This document shows, in pieces, positions 16,648 to 23,782 of a DNA stretch of 25,863 nucleotides. Made by a program: the position numbers and the translations under genes. The number at the start of each line of letters is the position of its first letter. Position 1 is the first letter of the stretch. Below the pieces are notes generated by a model. It was given only the letters and a program-made list of their open reading frames with translations, was not told the DNA's origin and ran no database searches. The DNA comes from JBOCEF01 sp047610385 (GTDB lineage Bacteria; Pseudomonadota; Alphaproteobacteria; Rhodobacterales; Rhodobacteraceae): the NCBI GenBank assembly GCA_047610385.1, contig JBLGAC010000057.1, positions 1-25,863 on the forward strand, given 5' to 3'.

Positions 16648-17259
16648 TCAGCCCGCCTTCAGGCCCCCACAGGCCCCCGCAGGCCGCGCGCGCAGCCGGG
16701 CGTGGCAGGTGGCAAGATTGGCGGGAATGTCGATCCGCTCAGCCTCAGCCCAGGTCAGCAGATAAAACAGCGCCCCATCCGCGACGCTGAAATCGCCCAG
16801 CAGATAATCGCCGCCGCCGATCATCTCCGACAGGATTGTCAGGCCCTTTTGGGCCTCCGTGCGTCCATGGTTGCGCAGGGCCAGCTGCGCAGCCGGATCA
16901 GCGATGAATTTCTGTGGGACTTTGACAAAGGTGAAACCGCGCATGTGCACCGACCCGATCATGAAATCCAGCGCCTCAAGGATGCGAAACCGCGCGGTCA
17001 GGTCATCGGGCCACAGGCCAGCCTGAGGATAGCGCTGCGCCAGCCACCACGCGATGGCCCCGAATTCGGTCAGCACGGTGCCGTCCGCGCAAGCGATGGC
17101 GGGGACTTTGCCCTTGGGATTGCGCGCGCGATAGGTCGGCGCGTGCTGGGCGCCCTCTCGCACATTGACGATCACCGTTTCAAATTCGGCCCCGACCTCT
17201 CGCAGCAAAAACGCGATGCCGTCAGAGCAGCTGCCCGGCGAATGGAAGAATGTCAGCAT
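16648..17259 (-). CDS. glutathione S-transferase family protein (beta-class-like)
   Basis: A 203-residue cytosolic GST. The thioredoxin-like N-terminal domain starts MLTFFHSPGSCS, placing Cys11 at the position of the beta-class catalytic Cys. It continues with NPKGKVPAI (cis-Pro) and DGTVLTEFGAIAWWLA (gamma-glutamyl-binding Glu and a Ser/Ala variation). The all-helical C-terminal domain includes YLLGDFSVADGALFYLL, the usual N-capping box. The start at 17259 has AAGGA six bases upstream. It lies upstream of the MhpA-like gene on the same strand with 161 bases between. Beta-class GSTs such as BphK accompany aromatic clusters, where they detoxify electrophiles or isomerise ring-cleavage products. 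That role here is inference. The 3' end contains short GC repeats. Confidence 0.87.
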   Translation of the reverse strand: MLTFFHSPGSCSDGIAFLLREVGAEFETVIVNVREGAQHAPTYRARNPKGKVPAIACADGTVLTEFGAIAWWLAQRYPQAGLWPDDLTARFRILEALDFMIGSVHMRGFTFVKVPQKFIADPAAQLALRNHGRTEAQKGLTILSEMIGGGDYLLGDFSVADGALFYLLTWAEAERIDIPANLATCHARLRARPAGACGGLKAG

Positions 17260-17401
17260 GTCGGTTCCTTTTTCTTTGCCCAGCCGGGCGCGCATGGCCT
17301 TCGGGCCATGAAGCCCCTGCCCAAGGTCATCGAGGATCTGCACCGGCTTGGCCACCCTCGCACGCCTTGACCGCTTGCCGCGCACGTGACCCCATGGGCC
17401 C

Positions 17402-18031
17402 ATGACCATGCGCATCATCCAGACCGACGCCTGCATCGCCGAAGGGCTGGCGGCGCTCAGCATTGCTGAGCCGCGTTTTGCGATGGCCGCTGCGCAGGCC
17501 GGGCCGATACCCCTGCGCCGACGCGAAGGCGGGTATGAGGCGCTGCTGTCAGCCATCGTCAGCCAGCAGATCTCAGTCGCTGCGGCGGCAGGCATCTGGG
17601 GGCGCCTGAAGGCGGCGGGTGCCGCAACCCCCGGCGGGCTGCGCGCCATGGACGAGGACGCCCTGCGTGCCTGCGGCCTGTCGCGCCCCAAAGTGCGTTA
17701 TGCGCGTGGGTTGGCCGACGCTGATCTGGATTACGCCGCGCTGGTGCACATGCCAGACGCTGAGGCCACCGCCGCCCTGACCGCCCTGCCCGGCATCGGC
17801 CAATGGACCGCTGAGATTTACCTGATGTTCAGCCTAGGGCGCAGCGATGTGTTCGCGTCTGGCGATCTGGCGCTGCAAGAAAGCGCGCGCATATTGTTCG
17901 GGTTGGAAGACCGCCCAAAGCCCAAAGCCTTTGCCGCGATGGCCGCTGATTGGGCCCCTTGGCGCGCCGTCGCCGCGCGGGTTCTGTGGGCGTGGTACCA
18001 CGTCGCAAAAGGCCACGAAGGCATCCGCTGA
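17402..18031 (+). CDS. DNA-3-methyladenine glycosylase II family protein
   Basis: A 209-residue HhH-GPD DNA glycosylase predicted to remove alkylated purines in base-excision repair. The substrate-pocket helix LLSAIVSQQISVAAAAGIWGRL is typical of AlkA. The helix-hairpin-helix is TALPGIGQWTAEIYLMF (about residues 127-143). The catalytic Asp is Asp155 in FASGDLALQ, matching the FPxGDxxL box. It lacks the N-terminal AlkA_N domain of the E. coli enzyme, as in many short alphaproteobacterial forms. The start is ATG at 17402; an alternative ATG lies two codons downstream. It diverges from the GST gene and is probably followed by the esterase gene 103 bases downstream. Confidence 0.9.
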   Translation: MTMRIIQTDACIAEGLAALSIAEPRFAMAAAQAGPIPLRRREGGYEALLSAIVSQQISVAAAAGIWGRLKAAGAATPGGLRAMDEDALRACGLSRPKVRYARGLADADLDYAALVHMPDAEATAALTALPGIGQWTAEIYLMFSLGRSDVFASGDLALQESARILFGLEDRPKPKAFAAMAADWAPWRAVAARVLWAWYHVAKGHEGIR

Positions 18032-18133
18032 TCTGGCGAGGCCGCGATACGCGCTTTGCTCTGCCGCGCGATCTTGGATACCTATTGCACCGACCCGCGC
18101 GCCAGACGCGCCCGAGACTAGGAGAACCACCCC

Positions 18134-18787
18134 ATGACACTGAGCGGACCGCGGCGCGACGCCCAATCGGGCGAGGCGCTGAGCCTCGTGATCTTTTTGC
18201 ATGGCTACGGTGCCGACGGGAACGACCTGATCGGCATCGGCGACGCGTTGGCTGAGCATCTGCCCAACACCATGTTCCTTGCGCCCAATGCGCCTGAGCA
18301 GAGCGCGATGAACCCGATGGGACGGCAATGGTTCCCGATCCCGCGGCTTGATGGCAGCTCTGAGGCTGATATGGCCGCGGGGTTCGCCTCAGGCGCCGAA
18401 ATGCTGAACCTGTGGCTGGACGAAGTGGCCGCCGAAACCGGGATCCCGGCGGCGCAGACCGCGCTGGTCGGGTTTTCGCAAGGCACGATGATGGCGCTGC
18501 ATGTCGGGCCGCGGCGGGGTGATCCGCTGGCGGGCATTGTCGGGTTCTCAGGCCGTCTGCTGGTGGCTGAGCGGCTGGCCGCTGAGGCCGCGTCGCGCCC
18601 GCCGATCCTGCTGGTGCATGGCGACATGGATGACATGGTTCCCCCCGCCAGCATGGAAGAAGCCCGCATCGCCCTGGAAGCCGCACGCTTTGATGTGGCC
18701 ACGCATATGTCGCGCGGCGTGGGCCATGGCATCGCCCCGGACGGGCTTTCGCTGGCGCTGCAATTTCTGCAAAGCCGCCTGAGCTGA
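18134..18787 (+). CDS. alpha/beta hydrolase, carboxylesterase/phospholipase family
   Basis: A 217-residue cytoplasmic serine hydrolase of the Abhydrolase_2 (acyl-protein thioesterase-like) family. The oxyanion region is VIFLHGYGADGNDL. The nucleophile is Ser115 in GFSQGTMMAL, the acid is probably Asp167 in HGDMDDMVP, and the base is His198 in GVGHGIAPDG. The length is normal for the family. The ATG at 18134 follows GGAGA with about nine bases of spacing. It may form an operon with the DNA glycosylase upstream. The physiological ester is not predictable. Confidence 0.92.
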   Translation: MTLSGPRRDAQSGEALSLVIFLHGYGADGNDLIGIGDALAEHLPNTMFLAPNAPEQSAMNPMGRQWFPIPRLDGSSEADMAAGFASGAEMLNLWLDEVAAETGIPAAQTALVGFSQGTMMALHVGPRRGDPLAGIVGFSGRLLVAERLAAEAASRPPILLVHGDMDDMVPPASMEEARIALEAARFDVATHMSRGVGHGIAPDGLSLALQFLQSRLS

Positions 18788-18795
18788 ACGCAAGT

Positions 18796-18826
18796 CGGCG
18801 CCGATTCGGGGGTTAAATCGGCGCCG
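18796..18826. terminator. hairpin downstream of the esterase gene
   Basis: A perfect 11-bp stem (18796-18806 with 18816-18826) encloses a 9-base loop, eight bases after the stop codon. No T-tract follows, so termination may be rho-assisted or the hairpin may have another role. Confidence 0.45.
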
Positions 18827-18874
18827 GTCTCCAATTCCACCTTGAACTCATCAGATTTACTGACCCCAGCGGCA

Positions 18875-18971
18875 CAGATTTTAGTGTCTCTGCGCAACCA
18901 TTTAAGCTTTTTCCGCGCAGACCCCCATTTTAAGGGGCGTGGCTGGTCAGAATTTAGTGTCCCTGTGTAAC
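18875..18971. repeat. imperfect 24-base direct repeat, possible insertion-element end relic
   Basis: Copies at 18875-18898 and 18948-18971 match at 20 of 24 bases around a shared TTTAGTGT core. They start 73 bases apart. No transposase is adjacent. Multiple subterminal repeats of this sort occur at the ends of some insertion sequences, such as the IS21 family; a tandem regulator site upstream of the next promoter is the alternative. Confidence 0.4.
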
Positions 18972-18973
18972 TT

Positions 18974-19002
18974 TTGAGTATCTTTATTACATATGCTAAT
19001 AA
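18974..19002 (+). promoter_or_regulatory. candidate promoter of the intact VPVPA-CTERM gene
   Basis: TTGAGT and TAATAA are separated by 17 bases in an AT-rich stretch, 62 bases before the ATG. The second direct repeat ends three bases upstream of the -35. Confidence 0.4.
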
Positions 19003-19063
19003 TTCGTTGCAGGCGCGCAGATATTTGCACCTGTGAGCGAAAGAGCGCAGTAAGGAGTTCACC

Positions 19064-19783
19064 ATGACACAGACGGCAAGACAGCTTGGCTCAGGCGCGA
19101 TCATCGCCGCCGCAGTCGTCACCTTTGCCCTGCCGGCGAGCGCAGCATCCAACCTGACCATCCGCCTGACAGATTTTGTCGGGTCGATCACCATCGCCGA
19201 TAACGGCGTTGGCGACAGCGACGGCGCGGTCGGCATCATCGATTATGACAGCACGCTCGGGCCGGTATTGCTGGGCAGCTCGCACGCGTCGGTTCAAAGC
19301 CTCGTTGGCCCCGACGCCACCCTCTCCGGCTCGATCGAGTGGGACAGCTCCACCACTCTGGCCGACACTTTGACGTTCGAAGTCTCCGCCACAGACTACA
19401 CGCTGCCTGGCCTCCACTGGCTGGGCACCCACGCGTTCGGCGGCACCACGCCCGGGACAGTGACGGTTGAGGCATTCTGGAGCGACTCGAACACCCTGTT
19501 CGATCCGAAATACTCAATCGGTGGCCCGTTCAGCTACACGCACGGCAGCGGGGCACCGTTCTCAGGCTTTGGGGACACGCTGTCCGAATTTGCCATCGCC
19601 GGCGTCAACCCGTTCTCGATGACCACGGTTGTCACGATCACCCATGGCGACCTCCAGGCCGTCATATCGCAGGTGGATACGGCCTCCAATCTGTCGCCAG
19701 TTCCGGTTCCCGCGGCGCTGCCGCTGCTGGTATCGGCGTTCGGGATCATGGGCGCGCTGCGGCTGCGCAGGCGCCGCGCCTGA
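19064..19783 (+). CDS. VPVPA/VPLPA-CTERM sorting-domain surface protein, intact
   Basis: A 239-residue predicted exported protein. The signal peptide spans residues 1-28 (hydrophobic AIIAAAVVTFALPASA, cleavage after ASA or SAA). The middle is rich in Ser, Thr, Gly and Asp with beta-strand character and no cysteines. The C-terminal tail is PVPVPAALPLLVSAFGIMGA followed by LRLRRRRA, the three-part exosortase signal common in Rhodobacterales. AAGGAG lies seven bases before the ATG at 19064. It is a single-gene unit, with its own promoter and a strong terminator. It is the only one of three such genes here that is unbroken. Function beyond envelope or secreted location is unknown, and no exosortase gene is in the window. 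Confidence 0.87.
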   Translation: MTQTARQLGSGAIIAAAVVTFALPASAASNLTIRLTDFVGSITIADNGVGDSDGAVGIIDYDSTLGPVLLGSSHASVQSLVGPDATLSGSIEWDSSTTLADTLTFEVSATDYTLPGLHWLGTHAFGGTTPGTVTVEAFWSDSNTLFDPKYSIGGPFSYTHGSGAPFSGFGDTLSEFAIAGVNPFSMTTVVTITHGDLQAVISQVDTASNLSPVPVPAALPLLVSAFGIMGALRLRRRRA

Positions 19784-19809
19784 CCACACCGATCCTGACG
19801 CAAACGCTT

Positions 19810-19841
19810 GAAGCGGCCCGTTCGCGGGCCGCTTCTTTTTT
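19810..19841 (+). terminator. strong rho-independent terminator
   Basis: A perfect 11-bp stem (19810-19820 with 19825-19835) carries a TTCG tetraloop and is followed by six T. It lies 27 bases downstream of the sorting-tail protein's stop. Confidence 0.92.
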
Positions 19842-19925
19842 GCGCCCACACGGCCGCCATGTCGCAAGACCGTCATGCCCTGCGTGCACGATCATGGCAC
19901 GCACAGCACCCCGGCGTGATGACAG

Positions 19926-19953
19926 TTGCCGTGCGGCAAACACGGGATATAGT
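19926..19953 (+). promoter_or_regulatory. candidate promoter of the HNH gene with a small palindrome at the -35
   Basis: TTGCCG and TATAGT are 16 bases apart, about 65 bases before the ATG. TTGCCGTGCGGCAA over the -35 is a perfect inverted repeat and could be an operator. Confidence 0.35.
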
Positions 19954-20017
19954 CAATTTGACCGGGACGGGATCGTCCTGTCCCCCGCGTCATATCCGAC
20001 GTCAAGGGACCGGAAAC

Positions 20018-20611
20018 ATGCACGCCGACCACGACCGCTATGCCACCGGATTTGTGCGCAGCGCCTCGCGTCTGAAAGATCATCCCGCGCTGGTGCTGAA
20101 CGCAGATTACCGCCCGCTGTCTTATTTTCCGCTGTCGCTGTGGCCATGGCAGGAGGCGGTGAAGGCCGCGTTCCTTGACCGCGTGGCCGTAGTGGCGGAA
20201 TACGACACCGTGGTGCGGTCACCATCGGCTGAGATCAGGCTGCCCTCAGTCGTTGTGCTGCGCGACTTCGTCAAACCCGGCAAGCTGGCCGCCTTCACCC
20301 GGTTCAACCTGTTCCTGCGCGACAGCTTCGCCTGCCAGTATTGCGGATCGCGCGGCGAGATGACCTTTGACCACGTGATCCCGCGCGCGCGCGGCGGGCG
20401 CACCACATGGGAGAACGTCGTTGCCGCCTGCGGGCCGTGTAACCTGCACAAAGGGGCACGGACGCTGCGGCAATCAGGGATGCGGCTGGCCAAGCGCCCG
20501 CAGCGGCCCGATCTGGGGGAATTGCGCAATGCAGGGCGGCGGTTTCCGCCCAACTTCCTGCATGAAAGCTGGATGGATTTCCTTTACTGGGACGCGCCTT
20601 TGGATCCCTGA
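20018..20611 (+). CDS. HNH endonuclease family protein
   Basis: A 197-residue protein with a classical zinc-containing HNH domain in its second half: CQYCG (Cys106, Cys109), TFDHVIPRARGG (Asp118, His119), ENVVAACGPCNLHKG (Asn133, Cys138, Cys141, Asn142). The N-terminal 100 residues (ALVLNADYRPLSYFPLSLWPWQEAVKA) are those of the widespread housekeeping HNH family conserved in alphaproteobacteria. It is unlike restriction or homing enzymes. The ATG at 20018 has AGGGA upstream; an upstream in-frame extension covers the terminator and is rejected. Its last 28 bases overlap the convergent dsbB. The cellular DNA target is unknown, and the isolated setting gives no sign of a defence locus. Confidence 0.88.
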   Translation: MHADHDRYATGFVRSASRLKDHPALVLNADYRPLSYFPLSLWPWQEAVKAAFLDRVAVVAEYDTVVRSPSAEIRLPSVVVLRDFVKPGKLAAFTRFNLFLRDSFACQYCGSRGEMTFDHVIPRARGGRTTWENVVAACGPCNLHKGARTLRQSGMRLAKRPQRPDLGELRNAGRRFPPNFLHESWMDFLYWDAPLDP

Positions 20612-21078
20612 CCAAGCGCGGCCGCGGCCCACAGACCGATCAGCGCGACCGACGCGATGCCGTTCCAGCTGGCCATCGACAGGCCCAAAAGATCCCACGC
20701 CACCTGATCGCAGCGCACCACGGGGGCGGCCAAAATCGCGTCCAGCAGGGCGTCGGTCGACAGGTCTCCCTGCGCGATGGAGCATTGGGTGATCCCCTCC
20801 CACCACTTACGCTCAACCCCTGTGTGGAGTAGCGCAAGCCCGGCGCTGATGGTCATGGACGCAGCGCCAAGCCATGCGATCCACGCCCGCAGCCCCGGCG
20901 CCGCCAGCGCCAGCACACCCAGCGCGATGGCGACGACATGGGGCCAACGCTGCCACAAACACATCTCGCACGGCGCGAGGCCGCCGAAATGCTGGAACGC
21001 GAACGCCCCGCCCAAAAGCGCGACGGACCCCAGCGCCGCCGGCGCCATAAAGATCGCCGTGCGGTTCAGATCGCCCAT
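20584..21078 (-). CDS. dsbB: disulfide bond formation protein B
   Basis: A 164-residue inner-membrane quinone reductase that reoxidises DsbA. The first periplasmic loop carries APCEMC (Cys37, Cys40) and the second carries Cys99 and Cys123 (TQCSIA and VVRCDQ), the expected four catalytic cysteines. Four hydrophobic segments are visible, at about residues 10-28, 47-60, 64-85 and 133-155. Quinone-side Arg/Trp residues (LWQRWPH) follow the CXXC. Its start overlaps the end of the DedA-type gene by 13 bases, so the two are co-transcribed. Its end overlaps the HNH gene by 28 bases on the opposite strand. Confidence 0.93.
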   Translation of the reverse strand: MGDLNRTAIFMAPAALGSVALLGGAFAFQHFGGLAPCEMCLWQRWPHVVAIALGVLALAAPGLRAWIAWLGAASMTISAGLALLHTGVERKWWEGITQCSIAQGDLSTDALLDAILAAPVVRCDQVAWDLLGLSMASWNGIASVALIGLWAAAALGQGSKGASQ

Positions 21079-21647
21079 TTCACCACCGCAAATCCTGCGA
21101 CCAGCAGCACAATGGCCCCGGTCGCGACCCAGCCAAAGCGGCGATCAATGAAATCACGGATCGACGGGCCGAATTTCCACAACAGCGCCGCGATCACAAA
21201 GAACCGCAGGCTGCGCGCCAGCAGCGACGTTGCCATGAACAGCCAGAAATCCAGCCCCGTCGCGCCCGAAAAGATCGTGATGACCTTGTAGGGGAACGGC
21301 GTCACGCCCGCGATCAACACCGCCCAGAAGCCCTGTTCATTATAGCTGGCGGCGAGGGTTTCGAACGCGTCGGCCTTGCCGTAAAATTCCAGCACCGGGC
21401 GCCCGATGGTGTCCAGCAGCTCTGCACCAATGAACCAGCCCAGCGCGCCGCCCGCGACCGACGCCGCGGTGCAGACCGACGCGATCAGCCATGCGCGGCG
21501 CGGGGCGGCGATGATCATCGGGATCATCAGCACGTCCGGCGGGATCGGAAAGACTGAGCTTTCCATAAAGCTGATCACCACCAGCGACCACAGCGCCCAG
21601 GGCTTTTCAGCCTGCACGATGACCCAATCATAAAGACGTCTGAGCAT
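21066..21647 (-). CDS. DedA/YqaA family membrane protein
   Basis: A 193-residue inner-membrane protein of the YqaA branch of the DedA (SNARE-associated/VTT) superfamily. The family motifs are visible as ESSVFPIPPDVLMIPMI near residues 29-45 and GVTPFPYKVITIFSGATGL in the middle, with basic FxxxRxxRF-like residues (LLARSLRFF) in a following helix. Four to five hydrophobic segments are present. DedA proteins are linked to lipid transport and proton-motive-force homeostasis. It is the first gene of a two-gene unit with dsbB. The start at 21647 is supported by the upstream GGAGAGATCC stretch. Confidence 0.88.
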   Translation of the reverse strand: MLRRLYDWVIVQAEKPWALWSLVVISFMESSVFPIPPDVLMIPMIIAAPRRAWLIASVCTAASVAGGALGWFIGAELLDTIGRPVLEFYGKADAFETLAASYNEQGFWAVLIAGVTPFPYKVITIFSGATGLDFWLFMATSLLARSLRFFVIAALLWKFGPSIRDFIDRRFGWVATGAIVLLVAGFAVVKWAI

Positions 21648-21771
21648 GGATCTCTCCGGGGGATCGCCGCGTGTGGCCGGTCATCGGGTCATAGCGCGGG
21701 CGCGTGGGCGGGGCAAAGCGGCGGATGCGCCGCAGGGGCGGCTTTCGCGGTGCCGCTGTCTGGCTCGTTCC

Positions 21772-22020
21772 CGGCCTCAGCGCTGCCACGAAGGCCCGCG
21801 ACAGCTGGTACACGCCGATCAACGGGCATGAATTGGGGTTGGGGGCAAAGCACTCCACCACATTCAGCACGGTTTGCGTCAGCGGCACCACATCGCCAAC
21901 CACGATGGCTTTGGCAGGCCGGGCAAGCTGGAAACCCGCGCCCACGCACCATCTGGATCAACGCAGAGCCACCATCTGCAACGTGCGCAGCGCATGGTTG
22001 GTGGAGCGGGTCAGCTTCAA
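21772..22020 (-). pseudogene. Rrf2/NsrR-like nitric-oxide-responsive regulator remnant
   Basis: Two recognisable pieces remain. From 22020 the minus strand reads LKLTRSTNHALRTLQMVALR, the typical N-terminus of NsrR/Rrf2 regulators (usually starting MRLTxxTDYALR), and hits TGA at 21958-21960. A later piece reads VRGRG and then, in another frame, GFQLARPAKAIVVGDVV and VLNVVECFAPNPNSCPLIGVYQLSR, the family's effector and Fe-S region. About 40 residues of the winged helix between the pieces are missing. The third expected Cys of the cluster ligands is Tyr (GVY), and the C-terminal dimer helix is lost. The initiating codon is now TTG. The gene is clearly non-functional. NsrR assignment over other Rrf2 types is probable, not certain. 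Confidence 0.75.
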
Positions 22021-22148
22021 GCTGAGCCACTGGGGGCGAAAAAATGATATCTTCGAATTACTACTTTTAATCAACAGCCAGTCTGTGTACTTTTGTGCAG
22101 GGAGCGTTCAGCCATCAGTTGCACCGAGCCCGGCAAAGGAGATTTCCC

Positions 22149-22328
22149 ATGGGCGTCCCTATCGGCGATACAGCGCCCGATTTCGCCACGGACCCCACCA
22201 CCGGCAAGATCAGCTTTCACAACGGGACAGGCGGGACCCAGGTGTTCCTTGTTCCCACAGGGCTGGACCCAGATCCGCCCCCATCCGCGCAGCGCAAAGC
22301 TTTGATCCCCCTAGTCCTTCGCCCCTGA
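22149..22328 (+). pseudogene. N-terminal fragment of a Prx6-type peroxiredoxin
   Basis: The ATG at 22149 follows a strong AAAGGAG and encodes MGVPIGDTAPDFATDPTTGK then ISFHN, the standard N-terminus of 1-Cys (Prx6/AhpC-like) peroxiredoxins. After about 28 codons the similarity fades. A shift by one base at about 22250 reads FLCSHRAG, resembling the family's LFSHPADFTPVCT, but the catalytic PVCTTE is absent and the frame ends at TGA 22326-22328 after 59 codons. The fragment sits between the NsrR-like remnant and cydA, evidently the rest of a deleted or decayed oxidative/nitrosative-stress gene pair. The start signals look intact, so a short peptide could still be made. Confidence 0.65.
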
Positions 22329-22339
22329 TCTGGCGAAGG
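22316..22339 (+). terminator. hairpin between the peroxiredoxin stub and cydA
   Basis: A perfect 8-bp stem (22316-22323 with 22332-22339) with an 8-base loop. A T-run begins eight bases later, at 22347. It could be a terminator of the former upstream gene or an attenuator ahead of cydA. Confidence 0.35.
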
Positions 22340-22369
22340 GCGCGCCTTTTTACGTTCCGGAGGTTCGCC

Positions 22370-23779
22370 ATGTTCAGCGACGTTTCAGCGGTCGATCTGG
22401 CCCGGTTCCAGTTCGCCTTCACGATTTCCGCCCACATCATCTTTCCCGCTTTCAGCATTGGGCTGGCGAGCTTTCTGGCCGTGCTCAACGTCATGTGGCT
22501 ATGGACCCGAGACGGGGTATATCTGCGGCTGTTCGAGTACTGGAAAACCATCTTCGCGGTGGTGTTCGGCATGGGCGTCGTGTCCGGCATCGTGATGTCG
22601 TATCAGTTCGGCACCAACTGGGCGGAGTTCTCGGACAAGGCCGGCCCGGTCATCGGCCCGCTGATGGGGTATGAGGTGCTCTCGGCCTTTTTCCTTGAGG
22701 CCGGGTTCCTCGGCATCATGCTGTTTGGGCGCGAAAAGGTCGGGGATCGGCTGCACATGGCCGCCATCGCCATCGTGGCGCTGGGCACGCTGATGTCGGC
22801 GTTCTGGATCCTGAGCGTCAACAGCTGGATGCAGACCCCGCAGGGCTACTCCATCAACGCGGTTGGCCAGTTCGTGCCCGAAGATTGGTGGGCCATCATC
22901 TTCAACCCATCCTTCCCATACCGCCTGGTGCACATGGTGCTGGCAGCGTATCTGACCACCGCTTTTGTGGTGGGCGCGGTCGGCGCATGGCATCTGCTGC
23001 GCGCCAGGGACAGCCGTGGGGCGGGGATCATGTTCTCCATGGCGATGTGGATGGCGCTGATCGTGACGCCGATCCAGATCATGGCCGGGGACATGCACGG
23101 GGTGAACACGCTTGAACACCAGCCCGCCAAGATCGCCGCGATGGAGGGGCATTTCGAAGGCTTCCCCAACGGCGGCGCCCCGCTGATCCTGTTTGGCCTG
23201 CCCGACGATGCGGCGGGCGTGACAAACTATAAGGTCGAAATTCCGTATCTTGGATCCTTGATCCTGACCCATTCCCTGACCGGGCCGATCAAAGGGCTGA
23301 ACGATTTTCCCGAAGATGTGCGCCCCAAGTCGGCGCTGATCTTCTGGACCTTCCGCATCATGGTGTCGATCGGGTTCGCGATGCTCGGGCTGGGCCTTTG
23401 GGCGGCTTGGGCGCGCTGGAAGGGACGGCTGCTGGACGCGCGCTGGCTGCACCGCGCGGCGGTGCTGATGGGGCCAACCGGGTTCCTTGCGGTGCTGTGC
23501 GGCTGGATCACCACAGAGGTCGGGCGCCAGCCCTTTACAGTCTATGGCCTGCTGCGCACCTCCGACAGCGCGTCGCCCTTGCAGGCTGAGGCGGTGGGTG
23601 CCTCGCTCATCGCCTTCATCGTGGTGTATTTCTTCGTGTTCGGGTCAGGCACGTTCTACGTCCTGCGGCTGATGAGCAAACGGCCCAAAGACAGCATCGA
23701 CATCGACCATATCGGCCCGATGCGCGCGGCGGGCTTCGCGCCCACGCGCCCCGCGCCCCATTCCCAGCCGGGAGAGTAA
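22370..23779 (+). CDS. cydA: cytochrome bd-type ubiquinol oxidase subunit I
   Basis: A 469-residue inner-membrane subunit carrying the haem groups and the quinol site of a cytochrome bd terminal oxidase, reducing O2 to water. Visible haem ligands are His22 (SAHIIFPAF), His188 (YRLVHMV) and the Met expected in the central helix pair. Glu102 and Glu110 lie in GYEVLSAFFLEAGFLG, and GWITTEVGRQPFTVYG is the signature near the C-terminus. The Q-loop region is short, as in cyanide-insensitive CIO-type oxidases (E. coli CydA is about 520 residues). GGAGG lies six bases before the ATG. It forms an operon with cydB and a small third gene. Its immediate upstream region holds two dead genes. Confidence 0.95.
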   Translation: MFSDVSAVDLARFQFAFTISAHIIFPAFSIGLASFLAVLNVMWLWTRDGVYLRLFEYWKTIFAVVFGMGVVSGIVMSYQFGTNWAEFSDKAGPVIGPLMGYEVLSAFFLEAGFLGIMLFGREKVGDRLHMAAIAIVALGTLMSAFWILSVNSWMQTPQGYSINAVGQFVPEDWWAIIFNPSFPYRLVHMVLAAYLTTAFVVGAVGAWHLLRARDSRGAGIMFSMAMWMALIVTPIQIMAGDMHGVNTLEHQPAKIAAMEGHFEGFPNGGAPLILFGLPDDAAGVTNYKVEIPYLGSLILTHSLTGPIKGLNDFPEDVRPKSALIFWTFRIMVSIGFAMLGLGLWAAWARWKGRLLDARWLHRAAVLMGPTGFLAVLCGWITTEVGRQPFTVYGLLRTSDSASPLQAEAVGASLIAFIVVYFFVFGSGTFYVLRLMSKRPKDSIDIDHIGPMRAAGFAPTRPAPHSQPGE

Positions 23780-23782
23780 GCC

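Noticed and set aside
20018..20611. HNH nuclease as part of a defence system
   Set aside because: It looks like the common stand-alone alphaproteobacterial HNH family and has no helicase, methylase or other defence neighbour.
21704..22369. 222-codon upstream extension of CydA
   Set aside because: It runs through the two remnants with no homology; GGAGG and the conserved N-terminus place the start at 22370.
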